NCBI RefSeq assembly: GCF_008935075.1
Contig: NZ_CP044545.1
Coordinates: 2,793,587 to 2,857,586, forward strand
Direction: 5' to 3'
DNA: 64,000 nucleotides
Origin: Pradoshia sp. D12
GTDB lineage: Bacteria; Bacillota; Bacilli; Bacillales; Pradoshiaceae
Shown: piece after piece, positions 28,230-36,792 of the stretch
How positions within the stretch are numbered: position 1 is the stretch's first letter
Layout of the letters: every line of letters starts with the position of its first letter
Position numbers and translations under genes: made by a program
The notes under the pieces: model-generated
Told to the model about the DNA's origin: nothing
Seen by the model: only the letters and a program-made list of their open reading frames with translations
Databases searched by the model: none

Positions 28230-28937
28230 ATGGACCAAACATTAAAAATTACCAATGTATTATCAGATCCGACCAGATACTATATTTATCAGCATATAGC
28301 TAAAAGGCACAGCGAGGTGACGGTACAGGAAATTGCGGATATATTTGAGATTCACCCCAATGTTGCGCGTTTACATTTAACAAAGCTCGAAGATGTAAAT
28401 ATGCTTGTTTCTGAAACTAAGAAAACAGGAAAAGGTGGAAGACCAAGCAGATTATATAGATTATCAGATGATGTCATACAATTAAACTTCCCTTACCGCG
28501 ATTACCAACTGCTTGCAAAAATAGCCCTTCAGACAATGTTCTCACTGGGAGAAGCAGGTAAGGAAGCGTTATTCAATACCGGAAGATTATTTGGGAAAGA
28601 TTTGGCTGAACAGCATATGAAAGGAATTGGAGAAAGTCAGGACAGCCTGTCTTTCGACCACAAACTCTCTATCATAAAAGATGCATCGACTACTGCTGGA
28701 TTCTATCCGGAATTCATAACAGCTGAGGATCATTCAACCATTTTCTTTAGAATACACAACTGTCCTTTTAAAGAAATTGCCTTTGAGCAAAAAGAAGCCG
28801 TATGCGGAATGCATTATGAGTTTTTACGCGGTATGTTCAGCGTCCTTTTTGATTCAATCGAATTAATAGAAGAGGAAAATATGTTTGATCATGCAGGTTG
28901 CCAAGCTTGCACATACAAGATGCTTGCCGGAAATTAA
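28230..28937 (+). CDS. Winged-helix transcriptional regulator with C-terminal cysteines
   Basis: 235 residues. The N-terminal 75 form an ArsR/DeoR-like winged helix (LSDPTRYYIYQHIA, HPNVARLHLTKLE, GRPSRLYRL). The C-terminal domain carries Cys in NCPF, Cys in VCGM 14 residues later, and GCQAC near the end, an arrangement that recalls SufR-type regulators binding iron-sulfur or metal. I use ATG 28230, six bases after AGGTGG; the frame is open to 28179. It lies divergent from comG. What it senses and controls is unknown. Confidence 0.8.
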   Translation: MDQTLKITNVLSDPTRYYIYQHIAKRHSEVTVQEIADIFEIHPNVARLHLTKLEDVNMLVSETKKTGKGGRPSRLYRLSDDVIQLNFPYRDYQLLAKIALQTMFSLGEAGKEALFNTGRLFGKDLAEQHMKGIGESQDSLSFDHKLSIIKDASTTAGFYPEFITAEDHSTIFFRIHNCPFKEIAFEQKEAVCGMHYEFLRGMFSVLFDSIELIEEENMFDHAGCQACTYKMLAGN

Positions 28938-28969
28938 TCACACAATTCAGTCATCCTATTTTAAGATAG

Positions 28970-28998
28970 TTTACATTCTTTAACAATATCCTTATAAT
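28970..28998 (+). promoter_or_regulatory. SigA-type promoter of yqgY
   Basis: TTTACA (28970-28975), a 17-base spacer and TATAAT (28993-28998), 40 bases before the ATG. Confidence 0.8.
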
Positions 28999-29038
28999 AG
29001 TAGTGATGGAATTATAAGGGGATAAGGGAGGTTAAGGA

Positions 29039-29281
29039 ATGGACAGAATGTTCAGAGTATGTGGTTTCTGGACTGGAATTATGGCAGTCATGTTCTTTGT
29101 TGGCGGTATGCATACTACATCACTCATCTTTTTCGGTCAAACTGGTTTCTTTGTTATTTTAAGCTATTTAAAATTGTCTGAAAGAATGTACTTATATGTT
29201 TTCGGTGCTTATTTAACAGTTTTCTTTGCAGGGTTCACCTATTGGACAACGTTCATGATGACTCCTGGAGCGGGACATTAA
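29039..29281 (+). CDS. yqgY: DUF2626 membrane protein YqgY
   Basis: An 80-residue protein with two or three membrane helices (GFWTGIMAVMFFVGGMH, LIFFGQTGFFVILSYL, YLYVFGAYLTVFFAGF). It matches YqgY in size and neighbourhood. GGGAGG lies seven bases before the ATG. It is a single-gene unit with its own promoter and terminator. Function unknown. Confidence 0.88.
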   Translation: MDRMFRVCGFWTGIMAVMFFVGGMHTTSLIFFGQTGFFVILSYLKLSERMYLYVFGAYLTVFFAGFTYWTTFMMTPGAGH

Positions 29282-29292
29282 TTTACAGTAAA

Positions 29293-29326
29293 ACCTTGAT
29301 TGAGCTGGAGCAATCAAGGTTTTTTT
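29293..29326. terminator. Terminator between convergent yqgY and the MidA-like gene
   Basis: ACCTTGATTG (29293-29302) pairs with CAATCAAGGT (29311-29320), followed by a run of T on the plus strand. It overlaps the stop of the minus-strand gene. Confidence 0.88.
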
Positions 29327-30390
29327 ATATTCTTAGATTGAACTAAAACACTGAAACTATCACTAATCCAGTCTCCCAGAACTAACTGTTTGATTTGTCT
29401 GTTGCGCCTGGCGACAGGAGAAAAAGGATCTGCATCCGCATGTGGAACCAGCTCATCCAATATCCCTTCCTCTAATAAAAATGACTGTTGTCCTCCCCAG
29501 TACTCTAGATCAAGCCCTCTTCTCTTCCCTTCACATTTAAGCAATGAAAAATTGACGGTACTCGTTATATCTGTTTCTCCTGGATTTTCGAGAATTGAGC
29601 CGATTAATTGATGGTCCTTAAATCCTCTTAAGGTACCATTTTTACGGGCAGGTATATACAAATCCTCCGCATCCATTCCATAATCTATCGTCATGAGATA
29701 TCCACTCTTCATTTTATCGACAATTTGCTCGTAGGCAACCATCATTGGGCATGGCACCTCTATACGATAAATAAACTCCGGGATATTCAACTTCTCTATA
29801 ACGGCTAAAATCATCTGATTATTGAGATCTCTGGTCGTTTCAAATAGCTCTCCATTCTTTACTGTGACGCCCGCTTCTTTCCACTGATTCTTATCTTTAA
29901 TCAAAACATGAACTGGAAAAGCATCAAAAAATTCATTTGAAAAAATGAAACCTTCTATTAGTGGCATATCCTTGATAGAATCTAACAAACGAATTCTATC
30001 ATCCTTTGCCGCCGTATCTAAAATCAATTCTCGATGATAGGAACTGGATTCAACAATATAATAAATTGCATTAGATGCCAGCTCTGGGTTGTACAGTTCC
30101 AATCCTCTCAAAAAATCACATGCCATCTTCCCGGTGCCGCCGCCAAGCTCACATATAGCGGGAGGCAGGTCAGATTCAATTAGCTTCCTTCCTGCCCATT
30201 TACCTATAAATTCACCAAAGACAGGGGACATACTCACCGAAGTATAGAAATCACCGCTACTTCCAATTTTATCTTTTCTCCGTTGGTAATAGCCATATTC
30301 AGGATGATACAATGCCAACTCTATATATTTGTCATACGGTAAAAATAAATCTTCTGTTTCCTCAATGGACCGAATGATTATGTCTTTCAT
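29314..30390 (-). CDS. SAM-dependent methyltransferase, MidA/NDUFAF7 family
   Basis: 358 residues. ALYHPEYGYY and GDFYTSVSMSPVFGE near the N-terminus, then CELGGGTGKMACDFL (SAM-binding loop), SNEFFDAFPVH and MTIDYGMDAEDLY, are the signature of the MidA family. In mitochondria the relative NDUFAF7 dimethylates an arginine of complex I; the bacterial target is not known. I use ATG 30390, with AGGTGG four bases upstream; the frame is open to 30438. Confidence 0.88.
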   Translation of the reverse strand: MKDIIIRSIEETEDLFLPYDKYIELALYHPEYGYYQRRKDKIGSSGDFYTSVSMSPVFGEFIGKWAGRKLIESDLPPAICELGGGTGKMACDFLRGLELYNPELASNAIYYIVESSSYHRELILDTAAKDDRIRLLDSIKDMPLIEGFIFSNEFFDAFPVHVLIKDKNQWKEAGVTVKNGELFETTRDLNNQMILAVIEKLNIPEFIYRIEVPCPMMVAYEQIVDKMKSGYLMTIDYGMDAEDLYIPARKNGTLRGFKDHQLIGSILENPGETDITSTVNFSLLKCEGKRRGLDLEYWGGQQSFLLEEGILDELVPHADADPFSPVARRNRQIKQLVLGDWISDSFSVLVQSKNIKKP

Positions 30391-30506
30391 AAATCCACCT
30401 AATTTTATAAATATTTCCACAATAGGCGTTGACATCACATTATCCCTATTGTAAATTTATGGTATAGATTAAAATGGCCCCTCCCATTTTATAGGAAATA
30501 CCCCCT

Positions 30507-30537
30507 GACCCTCCTTATCTAATTGTTAAGGAGGGTC
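30507..30537. repeat. Perfect inverted repeat between yqgX and the MidA-like gene
   Basis: GACCCTCCTTA (30507-30517) and TAAGGAGGGTC (30527-30537). Neither strand has a good T run after it, so it may not be an intrinsic terminator. Confidence 0.6.
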
Positions 30538-30554
30538 TACAATTAGTACACCTC

Positions 30555-31187
30555 TTACCTTAAAAATGGATTATGATTCATCTCATCTTCAATGATGGTT
30601 TCCGGCCCATGTCCAGATAAACAAAGCGTATCTTTTGGAAGAGTTAATAATTTTTTATGAAGACTATCCATTAGCTGTTGATGATTTCCACCAGGTAAAT
30701 CGGTCCGGCCTATACTCATATGAAATAATGCATCTCCTGAAAATACAATCGCCTCGTCCTTATCATAATAAGAAACACTTCCTGGTGAATGTCCAGGTGT
30801 AAACAGTACATTAAAGGTGAAATCCCCGATTTTTAGAATACCTTCCTCTGAAATCACATTTTCTGCGGGAGCAGCCTTAATCTCACCAAGTTGGAAAAAT
30901 CGCGAACCGTTCAAAGCTGGGTTTGTTAACCATTCTGTTTCTTTTTTGTGCACATAAACCGGGATACTAAAGACTTCCCGTACCCTGTCCACTGCCCCTA
31001 TATGATCAAAATGAGCGTGAGTTAAAAGAACTGCAATTGGTTTCCATTTCTTTTCACGAATGATTTGAATCAGCTTTTCTGCTTCCTCGCCCGGGTCGAT
31101 GATTAAACATTCACCGTCCTGCTTGGCATATAAATAACAATTTGTTTGCAAAGGTCCTAAAGGAACTCTTTTCCATGTTTTTTTCAT
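30555..31187 (-). CDS. yqgX: Metallo-beta-lactamase-fold hydrolase YqgX
   Basis: A 210-residue glyoxalase II-like enzyme. THAHFDHIG at residues 56-64 is the dinuclear metal-binding motif, TPGHSPGS supplies a further histidine, SGDALF the bridging aspartate, and LSGHGPET the last histidine. It probably hydrolyses a thioester or a related bacillithiol or glutathione-type adduct. The ATG follows AGGAGGAAAGAC. Confidence 0.9.
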   Translation of the reverse strand: MKKTWKRVPLGPLQTNCYLYAKQDGECLIIDPGEEAEKLIQIIREKKWKPIAVLLTHAHFDHIGAVDRVREVFSIPVYVHKKETEWLTNPALNGSRFFQLGEIKAAPAENVISEEGILKIGDFTFNVLFTPGHSPGSVSYYDKDEAIVFSGDALFHMSIGRTDLPGGNHQQLMDSLHKKLLTLPKDTLCLSGHGPETIIEDEMNHNPFLR

Positions 31188-31407
31188 GTCTTTCCTCCTG
31201 AAGTCTCAGTTTAGTTTCTTTTATTTTACACAAGTGATGGTTTTGTATAAAGAGTCTTATACTGTATTGTTCCTATTCCTTCCAAATTGCCTATAATATC
31301 TCGACAAATAATCTGAAAAGAATTAAAATACTATTGAATGCATTTATTTTACAATTTAATGATTTATTGGGTTTTATTACTTAATAATTCCAGGGGAGGT
31401 AAATGAA

Positions 31408-31581
31408 ATGGGATTGGTAATTATTTTTGGTTTAGTTGCCATTTTGGCTATTTTCGCATTAATCAGCGCCTTTAAAAACAAAAATTTCCTTGGTCTAGTA
31501 TTCGCTTTGGGTACTGCCGTTGTATTTGGCTGGTTCGCCATCATGACCTTCATTAGAGATGGCTATCCTGCTGTACATTAA
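31408..31581 (+). CDS. yqgW: Small DUF2759-type membrane protein YqgW
   Basis: 57 residues with two hydrophobic helices (GLVIIFGLVAILAIFALIS and LVFALGTAVVFGWFAIM) and the end RDGYPAVH. It matches YqgW in size, topology and position beside yqgX. The start is ATG 31408, after GGGAGG; the ATG five bases earlier is out of frame and stops at once. Function unknown. Confidence 0.85.
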   Translation: MGLVIIFGLVAILAIFALISAFKNKNFLGLVFALGTAVVFGWFAIMTFIRDGYPAVH

Positions 31582-31604
31582 TTAATTGTATACGTCATAC
31601 ATCT

Positions 31605-31646
31605 GAAAAAGAGGAATCCTTTAAACAGGATTCCTCTTTTTCGTTC
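31605..31646. terminator. Terminator between convergent yqgW and yqgT
   Basis: GAAAAAGAGGAATCCT (31605-31620) pairs with its complement at 31627-31642, with T-rich sides. Confidence 0.9.
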
Positions 31647-31661
31647 ACCAGCTCCTGTCTT

Positions 31662-32828
31662 CTATAAATAAAGACAAGCATTTAAAATTGGTTTTGTATC
31701 CCGATAAATTTGTTCAAATTGTGATAAAGGAAGTGGATTGATTCCTTTACCCAGCTCTAATGTAAATCCAGGCTTCTTGAACTGATCAATAAACCAATCC
31801 TTAAAGCCTGCATGGCTATCAATATAGCGAACGGCCTTGTAGCCAGATCTTGCGGTAAATTCCATAGCCATAACAGAGGTGATTTCCGGCTCTTTTTTCT
31901 CATATCCCCAGTAAAATTCTTCTCCCTGGGTGTGCAGAGAAACTACACGATCGAACCCTTCCTTCAGCACAAGTGCAACCAGTGATTTCACTTCACTTTC
32001 TGTTAATGGCTCGATTCCAGGAAAATCTCTTGCTGCTGGTTTTTTCGGCCGTTTTCTCTTTTTCTCAATCTCCCAGTTTGCCGGAAATTGATTATTTAAG
32101 TCAACTCCTCTAATATTCGCTTTCCAGCCTAAAAATTCTTTTCTTCCATCATTCATCCTAATTAAATCTTTTTTCATTTTTTCAGATGGACCATTTACTA
32201 CTAAATCTACACCATCAGGATTCACCATCATAACAAGTGACAAATCACACTCCAGGAATAGCTCCAATGCTGAACATTCTCCTAAATTTGTCCCCGTTGT
32301 TAATGCCAGTAAATAATCATTCAGCCACTTCATTAAAACCAAGCTAGTAATCCATTCATTCGCATGCATCGAGGCATTCATATGGACTTTTTTCGGACCA
32401 ATACCAATTCGCAGTTCCCAAATATCCTGGCCAAGTTCAGATTTCCCGATAGATTTCATCTGCAGGAAAGGATAGATGGTTGTAAGTATTTCCATGTCAT
32501 TCATGCATTTACTTGATGAGTATGGACAAGTCTGATCCACAATACTATGTTGAATTTTCACAGGCAATCTAACAGATTGCTTCGGATTCTCTTCCATACT
32601 CTCCATTGAATTAGCTACCTGAATTCTTTCACGTTCTACAGGGTGTGTGATATCCAAGGACGATAACCTTTCCTCCCTTGTCCAATATCCAGGTATATGA
32701 ACCATATCGCCAACAGATAGCTCATTATTACTAATATGTAAATTACATTCCCGTAAAAGTGCGAACGGTATAGAATACAAAACGGCCAATCTCGATAATA
32801 AGTCAGGCTTCTTTATGATGACTTCCAT
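31662..32828 (-). CDS. yqgT: M14-family peptidase YqgT (gamma-D-glutamyl-meso-diaminopimelate peptidase type)
   Basis: 388 residues. An N-terminal LysM-like segment (LLSRLAVLYSIPFALLREC, then SVGDMVHIPGY) is followed by a zinc carboxypeptidase domain with NASMHANEW (HxxE zinc site), NPDGVDLV, RGVDLNNQFPANW, SLHTQGEEFYW and GFTLELGKG with the catalytic glutamate. It resembles the enzyme that trims cell-wall peptides at the gamma-D-Glu-meso-DAP bond, and should act on peptidoglycan or its fragments. I use ATG 32828 after AAGGATGTG. Confidence 0.88.
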   Translation of the reverse strand: MEVIIKKPDLLSRLAVLYSIPFALLRECNLHISNNELSVGDMVHIPGYWTREERLSSLDITHPVERERIQVANSMESMEENPKQSVRLPVKIQHSIVDQTCPYSSSKCMNDMEILTTIYPFLQMKSIGKSELGQDIWELRIGIGPKKVHMNASMHANEWITSLVLMKWLNDYLLALTTGTNLGECSALELFLECDLSLVMMVNPDGVDLVVNGPSEKMKKDLIRMNDGRKEFLGWKANIRGVDLNNQFPANWEIEKKRKRPKKPAARDFPGIEPLTESEVKSLVALVLKEGFDRVVSLHTQGEEFYWGYEKKEPEITSVMAMEFTARSGYKAVRYIDSHAGFKDWFIDQFKKPGFTLELGKGINPLPLSQFEQIYRDTKPILNACLYL

Positions 32829-33007
32829 AGAATCACATCCTTTTCTACTCATTTTATGAATACTCCGATCAAAAAATACAGAAGCTAACAGATATTATGT
32901 ATAGATTCGTAAAAAACAGCTTGATTATAGTTGCCTTTAACTGTATAAGCCTTTTTAGTATGCCATTTAGCGGGGTATGGGCTGGGGAAAGGCAGGGTGT
33001 AGATGGG

Positions 33008-33430
33008 GCATAGGTGTTTCATAGGTGGGGCATAGCTGCTTTCCTACACACTTCACCCACCTTTCAGGCACTTTTACCCCGGTATAGCTGGAGCATAGGT
33101 GTTTCATAGGTGGGGCATAGCTGCTTTCCTACACACTTCAACCACCTTTCAGGCACCTTTACCCCGGTATAGCTGGAGCATAGGTGTTTCATAGGTGGGC
33201 ATAGCTGCTTTCCTACACACTTCAACCACCTTTCAGGCACCTTTACCCCGGTATAGCTGGAGCATAGGTGTTTCATAGGTGGGGCATAGCTGCTTTCCTA
33301 CACACTTCAACCACCTTTCAGGCACTTTTACCCCGGTATAGCTGGAGCATAGGTACTTCATAGGTGGGGCATAGCTGCTTTCCTACATACTTCACCCACC
33401 TTTCAGGCACCTTTACTACCCCGGCATATG
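33008..33430. repeat. 85-bp tandem repeat array, five copies
   Basis: Units begin at 33008, 33093, 33178, 33262 and 33347, so the period is 85, 85, 84 and 85; the short step is one missing G. Copies are nearly identical. Each unit contains GCATAGGT, AGGTGGGGCATAGCTGC, TTCCTACACACTTCA, CCACCTTTCAGGCAC and TTTACCCCGGTATAGCTGG. Read on the minus strand, about half the unit is four 11-bp steps: AGCTATGCCCC, ACCTATGAAAC, ACCTATGCTCC, AGCTATACCGG. AGGTGGG and CCCACCT could form a stem in copies 1 and 5. GC content is well above the flanks. Degenerate pieces continue to the left (about 32970-33007). Confidence 0.95.
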
Positions 33431-33523
33431 GTTTGGTGCGGCTATCTCTGTCCTTTGACAAGTACCTCCTACATCCTCACTCAACTATCCAATTCAAACC
33501 GAATGAAAAACAGTTGGGTCAAC

Positions 33524-33561
33524 GAAAAAAAAAAGGCATTAACCCGTATTGGATTAATACC
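33524..33561 (-). terminator. Terminator downstream of the DUF2332 gene
   Basis: On the minus strand GGTATTAA (33554-33561) pairs with TTAATGCC (33535-33542, one G-U) and is followed by ten T residues. Confidence 0.75.
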
Positions 33562-33628
33562 TAATTAATTGATTTAGTTAAAAATATCCCGTCAAAGAAA
33601 ACAAATTCAAAAGGGCGAATTTCATTTC

Positions 33629-34676
33629 CTACTGACTAATTGTCCGCTCACTCTCCCATAACCATTTAAACCATCTGCCGTGCCCGTCGGTTTCTGCAAT
33701 CGTATTTTTGTTCAGAATGCCATCCAAATAATAATCCAGATGCAAATATCTATCTTGAATATTATTATAAATATGAAATACCTCCTCTCATCTTCCCAAT
33801 ATCCTTGATGGTTTCCAACAGATGCTTTTTCACATCCATTGGCATTTGGTTAGCAACATGTGTATGAAAAATACAAACAGCATGATTCTCTGGGATATCC
33901 TGTATACAGTCAGGTAATAGATCAGCGCCATCACCATTTATCAATCTTAAGGAACTCCCCTTCACATAGGCTGCAGCTTTTTCAAACATAGACAGCCGCT
34001 CCGCATGCTCGGGCCATATTAAGGATTTAAGCCACAATTTTTCGTCCTCAACATTTAAATCAACCGTATGTAAATCCAAGCCAATCCTAATTGAAACTGG
34101 CGGCGGCATGAAGGGAAGGTTTGGTACATTTTCTCCTTTTATTTCTGCTGAAATTGTAAGTTTAGATTCTGAATTTCCATAGGTACTTTCTTGCCCATAT
34201 GTATATGAATAGTGATCCCAAAGAAGCTGTAATCCTGCACTTGTTCCAATTTCAATAAGTGCCAAGGGTTTCTTTGCTATCTCATGAACAGTACAAAAGG
34301 CGGGGTACAGGTATGCACATCTTCGCACTTCATTGGTTTGAACCCGTCTCGATCTAAGAATAAATTCAATCTCTTCTCGATAAGTAAAGCAAAAATCCCT
34401 AAAAGGTCCATAAGATTCCATATATGCTTTCGGATACTCAACCAAACTAGGATAATACTCTTTCAGTGAATGTTCTTTACCCTTTAACAGAAGATAGTGG
34501 ACAGCACCGAATAAGAGATTTGGTACTGGCTGACCCTCCCTCGCATTCATACATATCTCTAAAAGCGCTTCATCTCCAGAAATTTTTATAGATAAGTGCT
34601 CGTATAGCCTGCTGGAGCCTATACATTCTCTTTCAGCAAAATTTATAAAGGTTTGAGACAGAACACTATTAAACAA
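33629..34676 (-). pseudogene. DUF2332 family protein, frameshifted near the 3' end
   Basis: The main frame (34676 to about 33777) reads a DUF2332 protein: FINFAERECIGSSRLYEHLS, PFRDFCFTYREEIEF, YLYPAFCTV, LIEIGTSAGLQLLWD and CIFHTHVANQ. It then runs into a premature TAA at 33765. The neighbouring frame continues seamlessly as EVFHIYNNIQDRYLHLDYY and ends WFKWLWESERTISQ at 33629, the expected C-terminus. One extra G in AGAGGAGGTA at about 33776 explains it; the total length is one base over a multiple of three. The proper start is TTG 34676, seven bases after AAAGGGGG. Function of the family unknown. Confidence 0.82.
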
Positions 34677-34734
34677 ATGGAAACCCCCTTTTAAAACTAA
34701 ATAAATGACACCCGCTGTTTGATTTTGATTGGCT

Positions 34735-35175
34735 TCATTCACCTATAGCTCCCTCACGATACTTACCATTAAATTCTACATAAAACGGCTGAATGCTTTC
34801 GTCCAGACAATACTCGATTCTTTGTCTAAAATTATTCCAGGTTACCATTTCCAATGCCTCTGCTATGGGATAAAAACCTACCTCTAAACTTTCAGGGCTG
34901 GTAGTGGGAGTACCTCCAATCGCCTTACCCAAGAATAAGGTGTTACAAATAGAATGGTCTATATTTTGAAAAACACCACAAAATTTAGTTACTACGATAT
35001 CAATCCCCGATTCCTCTTTTGTTTCTCTTATCGCAGCATCTTTGAGTGACTCGCCTTCCTCGACTTGTCCTCCAGGCATTTCCCACCCCCGGTGCGGACC
35101 CCTAATCAACAAAATTTCCCCAGCATCGTTTAATACAACCGTTGCTGCAGATACAATATGCTTCGGCACCCTCAT
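34735..35175 (-). CDS. NUDIX hydrolase
   Basis: 146 residues. GGQVEEGESLKDAAIRETKEES at about residues 36-57 fits the Nudix box GX5EX7REUXEEXGU. The enzyme should hydrolyse a nucleoside diphosphate linked to another moiety, such as an oxidised nucleotide or ADP-sugar; the substrate is not predictable. It starts at ATG 35175 after GAGGG. It lies just upstream of the broken DUF2332 gene on the same strand. Confidence 0.88.
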   Translation of the reverse strand: MRVPKHIVSAATVVLNDAGEILLIRGPHRGWEMPGGQVEEGESLKDAAIRETKEESGIDIVVTKFCGVFQNIDHSICNTLFLGKAIGGTPTTSPESLEVGFYPIAEALEMVTWNNFRQRIEYCLDESIQPFYVEFNGKYREGAIGE

Positions 35176-35269
35176 CCCCCAAACCCTCTATCATCGGATT
35201 TTCATGTTATACTCATCAAATTAATTTCGACATATGGTTTTTATTTTCCTTTATAAAAACTTTTGCAAA

Positions 35270-35305
35270 TAAAAAAGCACTTCAACAAAATACATTGAAA
35301 TGCTT
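35270..35305 (-). terminator. Terminator after glcK
   Basis: AAGCACTTCAA (35275-35285) pairs with TTGAAATGCTT (35295-35305) with one mismatch; the minus-strand product ends in TTTTTT. Confidence 0.72.
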
Positions 35306-35360
35306 CCAAAATTAATTAAATTCTACTAAGTAATTAACGTTTACCTCAGCACGTGGACTC

Positions 35361-36335
35361 TTAAATCTCTTGTCCTAGTTGCTGCATGATTAAGCCCGCT
35401 GCGCCTATAACACCCGCATCATTACCAAGAGATGCAACTTTGATTTCAGTTGATTCCGCAACCCGCGGAAAGGCAAATTGCTTAAAGTATTTCTCAATTG
35501 GTTTTAAAATAATGTCCCCAGCTTTTGAAACACCACCACCGATTACGATGATGTCGGGGTTAATCATATTGCCCACATTGGCAGCTGCAAGTCCAAGGTA
35601 TTTAGCTACCTCATCAAGGACATCCTGACTTGCCTGGTCTCCGCCTATAGCACAATCAACTACGTCTTTAGAAGTGATCAACCCATTTTCGTTAAAAACA
35701 ATCGAGAGGTCCGAATCTGGTTTCTCTTTAATCTTCTCTAACGCCAGCCTTACGATACCGGTAGCTGAGGCGATCGTTTCAACACAGCCTGTTTTCCCAC
35801 AGTTACAAGGAGCTCCACCCTCTGGCTGAACCGTTATGTGACCGAGCTCACCAGCTGCCCCACTAATTCCATGCACCAAATGCTTATTAGTGATTACACC
35901 GCCACCCACACCAGTTCCGAGAGTGATACAGACTAAATCATTTGTACCTTTTCCTGCTCCCTTCCAAAACTCACCGAAGGATGCTACATTCGCATCGTTA
36001 TCAACCACTGCAGGAATTCCTAATTCTTTTTCCAGCAACTCCTTTAAAGGAAAATCTCTCCAACCGATATTCACGGCCACATAGATTGAACCGTTCTCAA
36101 AATTAACTGGACCAGGAGCACCCATTCCGACACCTACTAAATTACCATCCTGCCATTCTTCCAATTTTGCCCTGACAGATTTGCCGATGTCAGAAACAAT
36201 ATGCAGACCATTTTCTTCCGTTCTCGTTATGATTTCCCATTTATGTACAATGGTCCCTTCTTTATCTATAAAAGCAAGCTTAATCGTTGTACCGCCAATA
36301 TCAATTCCCAGTAACCAATCTTGTTTCCCCAGCAT
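35361..36335 (-). CDS. glcK: Glucokinase (ROK family)
   Basis: ATP-dependent glucose kinase of 324 residues. GIDIGGTTIKLAF is the phosphate-binding loop, VDNDANVASFGEFWKGAG contains the catalytic aspartate, ITLGTGVGGGVI the ATP site, GELGHITV the sugar-binding glutamate and histidine, and CNCGKTGCVE the ROK zinc motif. yqgQ lies six bases upstream, as in B. subtilis yqgQ-glcK. Confidence 0.94.
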   Translation of the reverse strand: MLGKQDWLLGIDIGGTTIKLAFIDKEGTIVHKWEIITRTEENGLHIVSDIGKSVRAKLEEWQDGNLVGVGMGAPGPVNFENGSIYVAVNIGWRDFPLKELLEKELGIPAVVDNDANVASFGEFWKGAGKGTNDLVCITLGTGVGGGVITNKHLVHGISGAAGELGHITVQPEGGAPCNCGKTGCVETIASATGIVRLALEKIKEKPDSDLSIVFNENGLITSKDVVDCAIGGDQASQDVLDEVAKYLGLAAANVGNMINPDIIVIGGGVSKAGDIILKPIEKYFKQFAFPRVAESTEIKVASLGNDAGVIGAAGLIMQQLGQEI

Positions 36336-36341
36336 ATTGAT

Positions 36342-36569
36342 TCACCTTTTCGATTGTTTTTGTTTTAGCTGTTGCTTTTCCTTCTCATACTCTATTTCTT
36401 GTTTCAAGATTAAAATTGCCGTTTGATAATCTCTGATTTCAATCAATTGAGAGTGAAATAGCTCTCTTAATTCTCCTGCCATCATCTCTAGATCAGCTAA
36501 TCGATCACCCATGTATATGATGGTTCCAAACCTCTTTAAATATTGTTGAATTTCATATACGGATTTCAT
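36342..36569 (-). CDS. yqgQ: YqgQ family protein
   Basis: 75 residues of helical, charged protein: MKSVYEIQQYLKRFGTIIYM, DRLADLEMMAGELRELF. It matches the small YqgQ family (about 70 residues). AAGGA precedes the ATG at 36569; the frame is open to 36671 but without support. It is co-transcribed with glcK. Role unknown. Confidence 0.88.
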   Translation of the reverse strand: MKSVYEIQQYLKRFGTIIYMGDRLADLEMMAGELRELFHSQLIEIRDYQTAILILKQEIEYEKEKQQLKQKQSKR

Positions 36570-36732
36570 TTTTGTCACATTCCTTCCTGCTTCTTTAGTA
36601 TATCTGAATTTAGTTGTTCTCCTCAAGATACTTTCTTTCTGTATTCCGTCAATTGTGACATTTATAAACAAAGCATATGTATTTAGAGTTACACATATAT
36701 TGCTTAGGACAAAGCATCCGTCTATTTATCAT

Positions 36733-36761
36733 TTGACATCCATTTAAGAATATATACATAA
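36733..36761 (+). promoter_or_regulatory. Probable promoter of the 36793 gene
   Basis: TTGACA at 36733-36738, with TACATAA at 16-17 bases spacing. The -10 is imperfect. Confidence 0.4.
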
Positions 36762-36792
36762 GGCAATAATCTAAAGTGAGGAGAGAATCCTT

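Noticed and set aside
33064-33276. 70-codon minus-strand reading frame inside the tandem repeats
   Set aside because: It exists only because the repeat lacks stops in that frame, has no ribosome binding site and is broken by the one-base deletion in one unit.
33008-33430. CRISPR array
   Set aside because: The whole 85-bp unit is repeated; there are no unique spacers and no cas genes in the window.
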